Below are positions 31,879 through 41,567 of a DNA stretch of 64,000 nucleotides, piece by piece. Source of the DNA: Spirochaetales bacterium (GTDB taxonomy: Bacteria; Spirochaetota; Spirochaetia; DSM-2461). The stretch covers positions 1 through 64,000 of the forward strand of contig JAQQAP010000008.1 of NCBI GenBank assembly GCA_028533045.1, read 5' to 3'. The position numbers and the translations under genes were made by a program. Each line of letters opens with the position of its first letter. Positions within the stretch are counted from its first letter, which is position 1. The notes under the pieces are model-generated. The model was not told the origin of the DNA. It searched no databases and worked only from the letters and a program-made list of their open reading frames with translations.

Positions 31879-32753
31879 GTGCGGTAATTGTTACCTATAA
31901 CAACAAAGAACTTGTTTTAAAACAGATAGATCGCCTTTTAAAGACTGATCGTGAGAACTTCCATATTATCGTGGTGGATAACGCGTCCTCCGACGGGACG
32001 GCTGAGGCTATTGAATCCCGTTGGGGAGAGAACCCCCGGCTTAGTCTGGTGCGTCAAGAGGAGAACCGGGGGGGCGCCGGTGGATTCCGCCGTGGTGTGG
32101 AAGAAGCCCTAAAGGGGCCTTTTGACTACTTCTGGCTCCTCGATGATGACGCAGTTCCCCGGGAGGACGCTCTGGATGAGCTTCTCAAGGCGGCGGAAGA
32201 AATTCCCGGTCCCTGGGGTGCCTTGGGGTCTCTTGTGGCACAGGAGGAACAGCCCGAACTGGTTACGGAAACGGGGGGAGGTATCTTGTGGCTAAGGGGC
32301 AAATTAACCGCCCATAACCAGAATTCCCTTATAAAAGATGTTTCCCCCGAGCCATTCATCGTGGGCCATGCGGCGGCGGCCTCCCTGCTTACCCGCCGGG
32401 ATGTGGTGGAAAACTTAGGTTTCTTTGAAGATATCTTTATACACTTTGACGATGTGGAGTGGTGTTACCGCATTGGCCGGGCCGGTTATCCCGTCTATTC
32501 CGTTCCCCGGTCCATCGTGCATCATCCCTTTAAAAAAGGTGCCGCCCCCGGTTGGATTCGTTACTACGACGCCCGGAATATTCTTCTGGTTTACCGGAGA
32601 AATCGCCCCTGGCTCATGGCTGTCCCCTTTTTGAGGTTTAGACTTATGGCTTTGGTCTTTTTTCTACGGGGGGAAAGACAAACGGCCCATTATATTCTTA
32701 GGGGCCAAAGAGACTATTTTAAGGGAAAGCTTCGTTTACGGAGTGAGCTGTAG
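31866..32753 (+). CDS. Glycosyltransferase family 2, galactofuranosyl/rhamnosyltransferase-like
   Basis: 295 residues. SAVIVTYNNKELVLKQI is the GT2 start, NRGGAGGFRRGVEEAL and WLLDDDAVPREDALDEL give the D-D-D-A form of the DxD motif that is typical of GlfT-like enzymes, and DDVEWCYRIGRAGY is the catalytic-base region. UDP-galactopyranose mutase is encoded at 7048, so galactofuranose is a plausible donor. It overlaps the barrel gene by 13 bases and is the last gene of the operon. Confidence 0.82.
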   Translation: MAGVSAVIVTYNNKELVLKQIDRLLKTDRENFHIIVVDNASSDGTAEAIESRWGENPRLSLVRQEENRGGAGGFRRGVEEALKGPFDYFWLLDDDAVPREDALDELLKAAEEIPGPWGALGSLVAQEEQPELVTETGGGILWLRGKLTAHNQNSLIKDVSPEPFIVGHAAAASLLTRRDVVENLGFFEDIFIHFDDVEWCYRIGRAGYPVYSVPRSIVHHPFKKGAAPGWIRYYDARNILLVYRRNRPWLMAVPFLRFRLMALVFFLRGERQTAHYILRGQRDYFKGKLRLRSEL

Positions 32754-34286
32754 TCATTCCTTGAGAGAGCAGGGAAGGTAAATGTGAAAGCTGGTCCCTT
32801 TTCCCACTTCCGAGAAAAGTTCAATAGCCCCTTTATGTTCCTGTATGGTGGCGTAAACCATGGAGAGGCCCAGCCCGGTTCCTTTGCCCAGCTCTTTTGA
32901 GGTAAAGAAGGGCTCAAAGATTTTATCCATTATTTTCGGATCGATTCCCGTGCCCGTATCGGAAACCATGAGTTTTATATAGAGGCCCGGTTTGATATCA
33001 AAAGGGCTGTATAGGCAAAAGTCCCGGTCTAGTTTCTTGTTTTCCGTTTCTATGGATAGGGTTCCCCCCCGGGGCATGGCGTGGGCTGAGTTAATGGCCA
33101 GGTTCATAATGCTGTTTTGAATGGCAGAGAAGTCGCCTATGAAGACGCTTTCACGGGCTTTGTCCTGCAGGTTGATTGTTATCTTTTTATTCAGAGTTCT
33201 TCCCAGAAGGTTTAGTGAGTCCCGTATGGCCATATGAAGATCGATACGGGATGAGCTTATTTGTTTCTTCCTGCCAAAAGCCAGGAGTTTGGCTGTTAAC
33301 TCCGCCGCTCTGTCGGTGGTTTCCAGTATCATTTCTACAAAGTGTCGGTTCTCTTCCGAAAGGCTTTCATCCAGGGTCAGGAGCTGAGTGGCCGATGATA
33401 TTCCCGCCAACATATTGTTAAAGTCATGGGCCACCCCTCCGGCCAATTTACCTATGGCGTCCATCTTTCTCGCCTGCACGAGCTGCTCTTCCATTTTGGT
33501 CTTTTCTGCCATTTCCCGGTTTAGGGATTCTATTTTTTCCTTAATCGAATTTTGCATGAGAGCGACACTCTGGGAGAGGGTTCCCACCTCATCGTCTCCC
33601 CCTTCCGGAATGGTTTGATCCAGGTCTCCCCGGGCTATTTGCGTCGTTATTTTCGTTAGTTTAATAATGGGCGCAGTAAGATTGTTGGATAACCAGATGA
33701 GGCTGGGAATGAAGAGGAGGGACAGAATCACCATGGTAAGAAGGAGTATTCCTATGAACTCCCGCATGTGGGCATATTTGTGTTCCAGAGGTATAGAGTA
33801 GATGATATACCACTCCCAAGAGGGATAATACCTGTACACATACCAGAGATTTGATCCTCCGTAGGAAGAGTAAAGTTCTCCTTCCTTGACCTGTTTTAGA
33901 CTTTGAAACGCCTCTATGGCCTGTAAGGATGTATCCCCTTGCGGAAGGAGGGGGTGGAGAATCATGGCCAGATCTTTATCCGTGATAAAAGGGTAGAGCT
34001 CTATATTTTCCGAATCATAATAGGTTGTCCTGAGTTCCTTGAGGAGGGCTTCCTGGAAATCATCCACATAGATCTCTCTAAGTCCGGTTTTGTTTAATCT
34101 GTCCTCCGCTTTATCCAGATCTTTGATAATAATGCTGATTTTTTCCTCGTAAATGGTTATCTGGCTGACATCTACTATGTGTTTAAGCTGGAGTCGGGAT
34201 ACGATGGTTATGGCAAACAGCTGGAAAATAAAGGTGCCCACTGTAAGGATAATCAGTTTTGTCTTGATAGATTTTATGAAATTCAT
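32754..34286 (-). CDS. Sensor histidine kinase with Cache-like periplasmic domain and HAMP
   Basis: 510 residues from ATG 34286, which overlaps the stop of the upstream lipoprotein gene (ATGA). First membrane helix ~10-30, a ~160-residue periplasmic region of Cache type (SSYGGSNLWYVYRYYPSWEW is its last strand pair), second helix ~178-200, HAMP, coiled coil, HisKA with His287 in GGVAHDFNN, and HATPase. The translational coupling to a periplasmic binding lipoprotein suggests that the two sense together. Confidence 0.9.
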   Translation of the reverse strand: MNFIKSIKTKLIILTVGTFIFQLFAITIVSRLQLKHIVDVSQITIYEEKISIIIKDLDKAEDRLNKTGLREIYVDDFQEALLKELRTTYYDSENIELYPFITDKDLAMILHPLLPQGDTSLQAIEAFQSLKQVKEGELYSSYGGSNLWYVYRYYPSWEWYIIYSIPLEHKYAHMREFIGILLLTMVILSLLFIPSLIWLSNNLTAPIIKLTKITTQIARGDLDQTIPEGGDDEVGTLSQSVALMQNSIKEKIESLNREMAEKTKMEEQLVQARKMDAIGKLAGGVAHDFNNMLAGISSATQLLTLDESLSEENRHFVEMILETTDRAAELTAKLLAFGRKKQISSSRIDLHMAIRDSLNLLGRTLNKKITINLQDKARESVFIGDFSAIQNSIMNLAINSAHAMPRGGTLSIETENKKLDRDFCLYSPFDIKPGLYIKLMVSDTGTGIDPKIMDKIFEPFFTSKELGKGTGLGLSMVYATIQEHKGAIELFSEVGKGTSFHIYLPCSLKE

Positions 34287-35389
34287 TCTCCTTCCCCTTC
34301 GGCCGGCCATAGTTGAGCTTCCTCTATTAATTCATAGGGGAATTTGTAGCCGAGTTTGTTGGCCATTGTTGTATTTAGTACAAGTTTGGATTCCCTGTTT
34401 ATAGACATCGGAATGGAATCCGGGGGAGTTCCTTCAAGGATTTTTATCGTATTTTGAGCCAGCCACCAGGCAAACTCTCTGCTGACCTTCGTTTCTCCCA
34501 AGAGAGCCAGGTGAATGTTTTGCACCATAGAGACGGCCACGGGGACTCTTGTTTCTTCTTCTATAAAGCGAAGGGCTTCTTCTTCATTCCAGTCTTTGAG
34601 GCCGACCGTGTTGAAAAGGACAAGCATATCCGTCTCATTTTGCATGATTTGATAGTATTTTTTCCATTCCGAAAAGGACGGGGCAAAGCGGGCCATTTCT
34701 ACGGGGAGCTCAAGTCTATTTACCAGGCTTTTGTAAATGGTATGGTTCATTTCTTCTTCCTGGAATAACAGGCCCAGGCGATTACCCTCTGTGAAGAGGC
34801 TCAGGTGTGCCACGGTATTCTCCATGGGATCTACTTCTACCATGCCTCTGATGTGCGATAGGGGCAGGCCGTACTGAGAGGCATCCCAGTTTACTGCACA
34901 AAAAAGGACGGGTATGTCTTTGTCTTTGAGATAGGGGACCACAAGGTATTTGACAAAGCTGTCGTCGCTGCCCAGTATGATGTCCGGCTGAAACTCTTCT
35001 ATAATCTCCAGGGCTTCCCCGGCTTTGATTCTGGCATGTTCGTCACTTTTGTTAAGCTTTGTATCCATACGAAAGAGGCGCAGTTCATAATTCAAACCTG
35101 ATTTATCAAGGGAATGGAAAAGGGTTTCCTCTATGTCGTCGCTCCAGGCATATCCCTCATGGTAGGAGTTTACATAGAAGATCTTTTTTTGCTCCTTTTC
35201 TACGAGGGTGGATCTCTCCCGGAGCTCTTCTATTATGAGGTCGGGATTGTCGGAATTGATATTAAGAACCCCGGGGTTTCCTTCCTCGGACAGGATGTTT
35301 TCGCCTCTCATCTCTTTATGGCAGCCGGTGAATGGTACAAAAAGAGTCAGAAAAAGGAGAATTTGGACCGTTTTGTTAAGATGGGGCAC
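34283..35389 (-). CDS. ABC_sub_bind-like sensor lipoprotein
   Basis: 368 residues from GTG 35389. Lipobox FTGC at ~22, then a domain like that of the sensor kinases in this window: [20 protein letters not shown] corresponds to [19 protein letters not shown] of the kinase at 59326. Here the domain has no kinase attached and the gene is coupled to the separate kinase downstream. It probably binds a small solute at the membrane surface and passes the signal to that kinase. Confidence 0.85.
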   Translation of the reverse strand: MPHLNKTVQILLFLTLFVPFTGCHKEMRGENILSEEGNPGVLNINSDNPDLIIEELRERSTLVEKEQKKIFYVNSYHEGYAWSDDIEETLFHSLDKSGLNYELRLFRMDTKLNKSDEHARIKAGEALEIIEEFQPDIILGSDDSFVKYLVVPYLKDKDIPVLFCAVNWDASQYGLPLSHIRGMVEVDPMENTVAHLSLFTEGNRLGLLFQEEEMNHTIYKSLVNRLELPVEMARFAPSFSEWKKYYQIMQNETDMLVLFNTVGLKDWNEEEALRFIEEETRVPVAVSMVQNIHLALLGETKVSREFAWWLAQNTIKILEGTPPDSIPMSINRESKLVLNTTMANKLGYKFPYELIEEAQLWPAEGEGE

Positions 35390-35395
35390 TTAGTT

Positions 35396-35401
35396 ATTTT
35401 A
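35396..35401 (-). promoter_or_regulatory. -10 hexamer of the sensor lipoprotein gene, leaderless layout
   Basis: TAAAAT on the minus strand, six bases before the GTG at 35389. No ribosome site. Confidence 0.4.
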
Positions 35402-35536
35402 GTCCGGGTAAGGACTTTTTTCAAATTTACTTGCTGTTTATTAAAAAAGGATATACCGGGATTGAAAAGGCTTTTGTCCTATATATACTTTAATACAGAG
35501 TTTTATAAAAAAGCTGTATATGTGAGGTGCTGCATC

Positions 35537-37969
35537 ATGAGAGACAAGAAAACTATTGGTTTTATGACCCGTTCTATCGGAACTCCCGTTGGATTTACCA
35601 TTTGGCAGGGGGTCAAAAAAGCGGCCCAAAAACATGGTGTGAATTTAATAACTATTGACGGGGATAATGTGGGGCGGCACAGGACTTTGATTTTTGAGTT
35701 AATGAAGAAGAATAATGTGGACGGAGTTCTTACATGGGCTTCCAACACGGCCGATGAAAAAACCGTCTTTTACAGTAAAAGGATTGGGGATATTCCCATT
35801 GTTACCCTGACTCTTCCCATTGATTCCTATCCGGTAGTTCAAATTGACTCCTATACGGGAATGAAGCTGGCCGTTAAGCACCTGATTGAGGTTCATGGCC
35901 GGGATAAAATCGTTTTTATTCCCGGGAATGAGACAAATAACTATTACAATGAGAGATTTCAGGGGTATAAGGATGCTCTGAAAGAGGCCGGGGTAGCGGT
36001 AAATCCCCAACTGATAGGAAACCGGATTCCTCCCGATTCCCCCTATGATGAATATTATGACATATCTACGATTCTGGACGATATTATTAATGTCAGGAAA
36101 CTGGTGCCCGGTAAGGACTTTAACGGGATTATCACAGTGACCGAAGGGTATTCTCTGGTTCTCTTTGATTACTTTCGCAAGAAGGGGATTTCTGTTCCCG
36201 AGGATGTTTCCATCATCAGTTATGATAACTCTACCAAAGGGCGTTACGAAAAGCCCACACCCACGGCCATGATTCTTCCTTTTGATGAACAGTCGGAACA
36301 GGGGTTCCATATTTTGATGGACCAGATAAACGGCAAGCCTGTAGAACGATTTAACAAGATTCCCAGTCATCTTCAAGTGAACTTGAGCTGTGGATGCGAG
36401 GAAAAGTCCCTAGACCTGGCGGCTACTTCCAGCGAATACAAGATTGTTCAGAACTGCGGGTTGTTCAAGAAGGCCTCCGAAGGAAAAGAGCCCACAAAGG
36501 AAGAGCTTGAGTTAACCGTTCAGGAGTGTGTTAATGCCTTTTTGGCTCAAATTGACCGTAATACGGCGCAGCACACCAAGCTAATGAAGAGCATTGAAGA
36601 CTACAGCCGCGATGTTGTTTCTTCCTTGATAAATGAACTTATCCATGACGGCTCTGAAGAAACGATGAAAAGCCTGGACCGATTGATTGAGCTTTTTGTC
36701 GAGAGAAAGGTGCCTTTGAAGCAGCTTCAAAACCTTGTTTCTATCTTCCGAAATATTTTTATTCTTGAGATTGACCGAATAGACACGGTTAACCGGGCGG
36801 AAAATATTTTTCATAAGCTCCGTACCAATATTAGCGTGTCCATTGATTATTTCGAAGGGAAAAAACTTTCCGACAGGGATAAAGATGCGGAGGAGCTTAA
36901 CAGTTTTTCTCGAATTTTGGCCGGTAAGTACAGCCATAAGGATATTTTTGAAGTTATAACCAAGAGAACGCCCCTTTTGAATATTGGGGAGCTCTACCTT
37001 GTGATGTATCCGGAACGGGTAAAATATGAGTTTCTTGATCCCATGCCGGAGAAGTCAACTTTGATTTACGGAGTTAAAAAGGGAAAGGCTCTGACTATTT
37101 CCGAAAAGGAGCGTGAATTTAGCACCCTGGATATTCTTCCCTCTTCCGTGATGGCGCAAAGCTCAAAGGAAAATGTTGTGATCATGCCTCTCTTCTCCAA
37201 TATGAGACATATGGGCTTTCTTGTATTTATGGACAGTCCCAATGACCGCCATCTTTATGCGGCGGTGCGGGATTTTATCTCCAGTGCCCTCCAGGGGGCC
37301 TATATGATGACCGAAATGGAAAAGGCCGAAAAGGAAAGCGCGGAAAACCTGGTGAATCTGAAGCAGAAAGCGGAAGTTATCACCGTAAATACGGAGAGTA
37401 TTAATACCCTTATTCAGTCTATTACGGAGGCCATGGAGAATATCGGACGGAATGTCAAACTCATTTCCGACGATATCACATCGGTGGCCCGGGAAAGTAA
37501 TACGGTTGTAAAGGTTACCGATGAAGCCAATGGTTTTGTGGATAAGCTGAATAAGAAGGCCAACGATATCTCTGCGATTACCAATCTGATTTCCGATCTC
37601 TCCGAGAAGACCGACGTTCTTTCCATTAATGCCCGTATCGAAGCGGCCCGGGCCGGAGCGGATGGTAAGGGATTCTCCGTGGTGGCCAATGAGATTAAGG
37701 AATTGAGCCAGCAGACCAATGAATCGACCCAGAAGATTAATGAGATGATTGGGGAGATACAGAGCGGGTCCGGAGAGACTCTTAGCTCCATGTCCAGCAT
37801 TCATTCTATTATTCAGAAGATCTATTCGCTTACGGAAGATATTAACGTGCGTATTGATGAGCATCTTAAGGCGACTCAGGATATTTCTTCCCAGCTGATT
37901 GAGGCTTCCCAAGGAAGTAGGGAAATTTATTCGGCTATCTCCCAGGTGGCCGGTGAAGCCGATTTATAG
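35537..37969 (+). CDS. Soluble receptor: LacI-type ligand domain fused to an MCP signalling domain
   Basis: 810 residues from ATG 35537 (TGAGGTG 7 bases before). The frame is open 141 codons further upstream, but that part is antisense to the lipoprotein gene. Residues ~5-285 are a LacI/GalR periplasmic-binding fold ([20 protein letters not shown]) without the HTH; ~290-580 is helical plus a GAF-like region; ~610-800 is an MCP domain with the hairpin tip [20 protein letters not shown]. There is no signal peptide or membrane helix. It is likely a cytosolic chemoreceptor or taxis input for an internal sugar signal. Confidence 0.85.
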   Translation: MRDKKTIGFMTRSIGTPVGFTIWQGVKKAAQKHGVNLITIDGDNVGRHRTLIFELMKKNNVDGVLTWASNTADEKTVFYSKRIGDIPIVTLTLPIDSYPVVQIDSYTGMKLAVKHLIEVHGRDKIVFIPGNETNNYYNERFQGYKDALKEAGVAVNPQLIGNRIPPDSPYDEYYDISTILDDIINVRKLVPGKDFNGIITVTEGYSLVLFDYFRKKGISVPEDVSIISYDNSTKGRYEKPTPTAMILPFDEQSEQGFHILMDQINGKPVERFNKIPSHLQVNLSCGCEEKSLDLAATSSEYKIVQNCGLFKKASEGKEPTKEELELTVQECVNAFLAQIDRNTAQHTKLMKSIEDYSRDVVSSLINELIHDGSEETMKSLDRLIELFVERKVPLKQLQNLVSIFRNIFILEIDRIDTVNRAENIFHKLRTNISVSIDYFEGKKLSDRDKDAEELNSFSRILAGKYSHKDIFEVITKRTPLLNIGELYLVMYPERVKYEFLDPMPEKSTLIYGVKKGKALTISEKEREFSTLDILPSSVMAQSSKENVVIMPLFSNMRHMGFLVFMDSPNDRHLYAAVRDFISSALQGAYMMTEMEKAEKESAENLVNLKQKAEVITVNTESINTLIQSITEAMENIGRNVKLISDDITSVARESNTVVKVTDEANGFVDKLNKKANDISAITNLISDLSEKTDVLSINARIEAARAGADGKGFSVVANEIKELSQQTNESTQKINEMIGEIQSGSGETLSSMSSIHSIIQKIYSLTEDINVRIDEHLKATQDISSQLIEASQGSREIYSAISQVAGEADL

Positions 37970-37975
37970 TAAACT
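37970..37975 (+). promoter_or_regulatory. -10 hexamer of the RlmK-like gene, leaderless layout
   Basis: TAAACT six bases before the ATG at 37982. The -35 region is weak. No ribosome site. Confidence 0.35.
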
Positions 37976-37981
37976 TGGCCC

Positions 37982-38899
37982 ATGTATGAATTCTTTGAAC
38001 CTCCTGTTCCCCTGGGAGAAGACGGCGTACCCCTTGAACCGGCCCGCCTGCTCCATCTTCCCGGGGAAATGAATATTGATATTTATCCGCCCCTTATCTT
38101 TGTGACCCTCTACCGGGAAATGTTAGCGGAAGAAGTGAGTTCTTTGTCGGAGGTGCTGGAGAAGCGCTTCCCCGCCTGCCCCCTTTATGTTCAGGATCGA
38201 TCGGTGCGTCCATTTACTGTTGTGCTGGAACGGGGTGAGATTCCCGAAGAGATGACCGTGAAAGAGGGGGAACTTGAGTTTTTCCTTCATCCCAAAAGGG
38301 GACAGAATGCGGGCTTTTTTATTGATATGCGCGATGGCCGCCGTGTTATTGGTGAGATTGTCGTAGAGCAGAAGGCGAAGGGAAACGGGAAGGTTTTGAA
38401 TCTGTTTTCCTATACCTGCTCTCTTTCCGTCGCAGCTTTGGCTGCCGGGGCGGAGAGGGTTGTGAATATAGATATGAACCGGAAATCTCTGGATGTGGGA
38501 AAGAGGAACCACCGGCTGAACCATGGAAACATTCCCGGCGGCTACGGGACACAGGCTCTCTTTCTTCCCCACGATATCTTTAAGTCTTTGGGAAAGCTGA
38601 GGCGGGAAGGCCCCTATGGCTTGATTATTGCCGATCCTCCCCCCAGTCAGAAGGGAAGCTTTGATTTGCGCAAGGATTATCCCCGCTTGTTAAAGCGGCT
38701 TCCGGAGATGTTAGCTCCCGGCGGTGAGATGCTCTTGAGCTTAAACAGCCCCGTGGCGGACTGGGAGGATTTTGAACGGTTGGTTTTTGATAACCTGGGC
38801 CCCGAATGGGATGTTCAAAGAATCGCTCCGCCCGCCGACTTCCGCCCGGCCGAAGAGGGGCGGGGGCTTAAGCTTCTTAGGGTTAAACAATCTCTCTAG
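37982..38899 (+). CDS. SAM-dependent rRNA methyltransferase, RlmK/RlmI type
   Basis: 305 residues. VLNLFSYTCSLSVAALAAGA is the SAM-binding loop of the Methyltrans_SAM family and ADPPPSQKGSFDL the D-P-P active-site motif seen in RlmK/RlmI enzymes. N-terminal PUA is not evident. It probably methylates 23S rRNA; the exact base is not readable. Its 3' end overlaps the convergent gene by 4 bases. Confidence 0.85.
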   Translation: MYEFFEPPVPLGEDGVPLEPARLLHLPGEMNIDIYPPLIFVTLYREMLAEEVSSLSEVLEKRFPACPLYVQDRSVRPFTVVLERGEIPEEMTVKEGELEFFLHPKRGQNAGFFIDMRDGRRVIGEIVVEQKAKGNGKVLNLFSYTCSLSVAALAAGAERVVNIDMNRKSLDVGKRNHRLNHGNIPGGYGTQALFLPHDIFKSLGKLRREGPYGLIIADPPPSQKGSFDLRKDYPRLLKRLPEMLAPGGEMLLSLNSPVADWEDFERLVFDNLGPEWDVQRIAPPADFRPAEEGRGLKLLRVKQSL

Positions 38900-39570
38900 G
38901 CAAAAGCCGGTGCGTAAACCAGCTGCTTTTGTTCCAGCAATTCGTCTATGTAGAAAACCGTCCGGTCCACGAAATCGTCCATTTCCTTGAGGCTCAGGTA
39001 GGTGTATTTCCTATCCAGATTCTTCGGGGGATTCAGGTAGAAATCAGTGATAAATCGGACTTGATTCATAATCGCGCCCCGTTCGTAGTAGTGCAGGTAG
39101 TTGGGGAACTCGTCGATGTACTGAAAGATGCGAAAGAAGATGTTATCCGGATTGTCTCTCATGTAAAGGTGATCCAGGCAGTACCAATCTTTCTTGATGA
39201 TGCGGATAAGCGATTTGTCCTCTTTGAGAGAGGCGTAGGCGGGATCGCTCTTTTTTTTCCGCTCGATGAATTTACGCCACTCCTTATCTACGAAGAGGTG
39301 GGTGTAGTAGCCGATGTAGAAGGAGCGTTTTTCTTTGTCTCCCACTTTTTCGGCCAGGTAGGCGTCGAAGAAGCGATCCGGGTAGATATATTTCTTTCCC
39401 TTGTCGCTCCAGTGTGTTACTTCTGCGGGAGGATCGAACTTTGTTCTGTCCTCGTTGGGCACGCCGCAGTCGGGCCCGATGTTACCAACAATAAACTTTA
39501 CCGGATCCAGGTCATAACCCCTATCCAGTATTTCTTCTGCAATTCTTAAATGAAGACCCCATGTAGCCAT
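38896..39570 (-). CDS. Zn-dependent phospholipase C-like (Zn_dep_PLPC) protein
   Basis: 224 residues. WGLHLRIAEEIL, VGNIGPDCG, VTHWSDKG and GYYTHLFVDKEW place His and Asp residues like the metal ligands of the Zn_dep_PLPC family, whose bacterial members are often uncharacterised hydrolases. There is no signal peptide, unlike secreted phospholipase C. AAGGAG precedes the ATG. The role is not known. Confidence 0.7.
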   Translation of the reverse strand: MATWGLHLRIAEEILDRGYDLDPVKFIVGNIGPDCGVPNEDRTKFDPPAEVTHWSDKGKKYIYPDRFFDAYLAEKVGDKEKRSFYIGYYTHLFVDKEWRKFIERKKKSDPAYASLKEDKSLIRIIKKDWYCLDHLYMRDNPDNIFFRIFQYIDEFPNYLHYYERGAIMNQVRFITDFYLNPPKNLDRKYTYLSLKEMDDFVDRTVFYIDELLEQKQLVYAPAFA

Positions 39571-39700
39571 AATATAGTCTCCTTTTCCTGTTCCCTTAAA
39601 TATAGCACGGATTTGTAGGATTTAAAGAACTTTTCTTTCCCGGCATGATTTTAATATAATCCATGACAGGAGAGGCTTTGATTATTTTTTGATGAAAAAG

Positions 39701-40573
39701 TCAGTTTATGTGCCAAATACAGAGGGCGGCGTAGGAACGCCAGGGGCGCCATTTTTCCGCTTGCCTTTCTATATCCTTTGTGGTCGGTCTTTTGCCGTTG
39801 ACCGCAAGAGCTTTGATAATACCCAGGTCGGAGGCGGGAAAGGCGTCGGCCATTCCCAAGCCTCTCATGGCTACGTAGTTCACCGTCCAGGGACCGATTC
39901 CTTTAAGGGCTAAAAAGGAGTTGTTGAATTCTTCGAAGCTCTGTTCCGGAGAGAGGGATATGCGGTTTTCCAGTACGGCCCCGGTTACGGTTTTGATGGT
40001 TTTTTGTCTTGTGGCTGTAATTCCCAGGCCGGTCAGGTCTGTTTTATTGAGTTCTTCCGCCGTTGGAAAGAAGTATTTTAAGTCATCCGGGAAAGATATT
40101 CCTGTATGATGGGCGGATCTTTCGGCAATACGTCCCGCCAGGGTGGTGGCTGCCTGTACGGTTATTTGCTGTCCCAGAATAGCGCGAACGGTAAATTCAA
40201 AGGGGTCGAAGGCGACCGGGAGTCCGGGTACACGGCCCCGGGGCATTCCCCGAGAGAGGAGAGGGTCACCGGCAAAGCGTTTATTTATTTCACTTTTGTC
40301 CCTGTCCAGGTCGAACATGCGGCGAATTATCTTAAGAAGTTCTCCCGTTGATCCCTTTGAGTCGGAGTAAATCTTTCCTTCCAAGGACGATTCTTTTTCA
40401 TTATTCCAAAGGGAGAGCCACCCCCGGCCGTCGGGAAAACGGAATGTTCTGCTGTATACGCCGTCACAGGCTGACTCCACTCCCCTTATTAAACGGGGGG
40501 TCATAAAAGAGAGAACCGACCGGTAGTCAAATGAGGGATCGTAGGGCAGGGTGAAGTCAGTTTTGCTTATCAT
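39701..40573 (-). CDS. alkA: DNA-3-methyladenine glycosylase II
   Basis: 290 residues. An AlkA N-terminal beta domain (~1-100) is followed by the HhH-GPD fold: ILGQQITVQAA, the hairpin LKGIGPWTVNYVAMRGLG and the catalytic Asp (about residue 249) in FPASDLGII. The enzyme removes alkylated bases. No ada gene is near. The gene is divergent from the lipase-like gene, with an inverted repeat between them. Confidence 0.93.
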   Translation of the reverse strand: MISKTDFTLPYDPSFDYRSVLSFMTPRLIRGVESACDGVYSRTFRFPDGRGWLSLWNNEKESSLEGKIYSDSKGSTGELLKIIRRMFDLDRDKSEINKRFAGDPLLSRGMPRGRVPGLPVAFDPFEFTVRAILGQQITVQAATTLAGRIAERSAHHTGISFPDDLKYFFPTAEELNKTDLTGLGITATRQKTIKTVTGAVLENRISLSPEQSFEEFNNSFLALKGIGPWTVNYVAMRGLGMADAFPASDLGIIKALAVNGKRPTTKDIERQAEKWRPWRSYAALCIWHIN

Positions 40574-40579
40574 AGAAAA

Positions 40580-40633
40580 ATTATAGCATAAAAGGGGTTA
40601 ACGCTCACAATCGTTGTGATAAATGATTATAAT
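40580..40633. promoter_or_regulatory. Divergent promoters of alkA and the lipoprotein hydrolase, with inverted repeat
   Basis: Minus strand: extended -10 TGCTATAAT with TATAAT at 40585-40580, six bases from the alkA ATG. Plus strand: TATAAT at 40628-40633, seven bases from ATG 40641. Between them TCACAA-TCG-TTGTGA (40605-40619) is a perfect inverted repeat and a possible operator for both genes. Confidence 0.5.
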
Positions 40634-40640
40634 GGTAATG

Positions 40641-41567
40641 ATGGATAAACGATTTGCTATAATTTTGCTGCTTCTACCCCTCCTGGCTTCCTGTGTGACC
40701 CGTCAGGATCCTAAGGTTTTTGAGAATGATGAGGGCCATTATCGCAGCTATTATGCCCTTGATGGATTGGAGTCAGCCTTTAAGGGGACTCTTATTGAAG
40801 GGGATATTCCCCTCTGGACATGGTCTTCCACCCCGGCTGACTACGAACTGACCGTTCTGTTCATTCACGGTTATTTGGACCATTCCGCCCTAACCGCACC
40901 GCTCATTCAATTTTTGGATGGGAAGAGCTGTCGCATTATTGCCTTTGATTTACCCGGCCACGGTCGTTCGGGAGGCAAAAGAGCTTCCCTGGAAGACTTT
41001 GAAGAGTACCGGGAGGCCCTGGAACGGGTGATGGTTTATTGGGATTTAACCTACGAGGAGACCCTGTTTATCGGCCATAGTACGGGGGGCGCTCTAATAC
41101 TGGACCGGCTGGTCGAAGGGGCGGATATGAAAGGGGCCGTATTGGCGGCTCCTCTGGTTCAGTTTCGCTGGTACAGACTCTCTTCCACCCTTCTTTCGAT
41201 TTTCGCCAAAGGGGAAGTCCCGGTCAGCCGGAGAAGAAGCAGTCACAATAGAGAGTTCAACCGAATGAAAGTTCACGATCCTCTGTTTATTAAGCGGATG
41301 CCCCTTAACTGGCCCCTGGCCATTATGGATTGGTATGAAGGGCTGCCTTCCGGGGCGATCGATTATGACGGCCCGGTTCTGATTTTACAGGGAGAAAAGG
41401 ATCATGTGGTTTACTATGAAAAAAACGTTCCCCGGGTTATGGAGTGGTACCCCCATGCGGATGTACACTATTACTCCCAGTTTATGCACCATATCCTTAA
41501 TGAGAAAGAGACAAGCCGATTATATGCTGACTTGGGCCGCTGGTTGGATCAAAGCTTTTTTTCGTAG
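40641..41567 (+). CDS. Alpha/beta-hydrolase lipoprotein (lysophospholipase/monoglyceride lipase type)
   Basis: 308 residues. Lipobox LLASC at ~18. FIHGYLDHS gives the oxyanion region, GHSTGG the nucleophile elbow, and the late D and H lie in QGEKDHVVYY and QFMHHIL. The family is the serine aminopeptidase S33 / monoglyceride lipase group. The start is placed at 40641 because upstream ATGs (40623, 40638) fall in or right after the -10 hexamer; they remain possible. Confidence 0.8.
   Translation: MDKRFAIILLLLPLLASCVTRQDPKVFENDEGHYRSYYALDGLESAFKGTLIEGDIPLWTWSSTPADYELTVLFIHGYLDHSALTAPLIQFLDGKSCRIIAFDLPGHGRSGGKRASLEDFEEYREALERVMVYWDLTYEETLFIGHSTGGALILDRLVEGADMKGAVLAAPLVQFRWYRLSSTLLSIFAKGEVPVSRRRSSHNREFNRMKVHDPLFIKRMPLNWPLAIMDWYEGLPSGAIDYDGPVLILQGEKDHVVYYEKNVPRVMEWYPHADVHYYSQFMHHILNEKETSRLYADLGRWLDQSFFS

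Noticed and set aside
35114-35536. N-terminal extension of the LacI/MCP receptor
   Set aside because: This part is antisense to the sensor lipoprotein gene; a ribosome site and the LacI-type fold both begin at 35537.
39640-39692. Small plus-strand ORF after TATAAT near 39655
   Set aside because: Nine codons only, no ribosome site and no conservation evidence.
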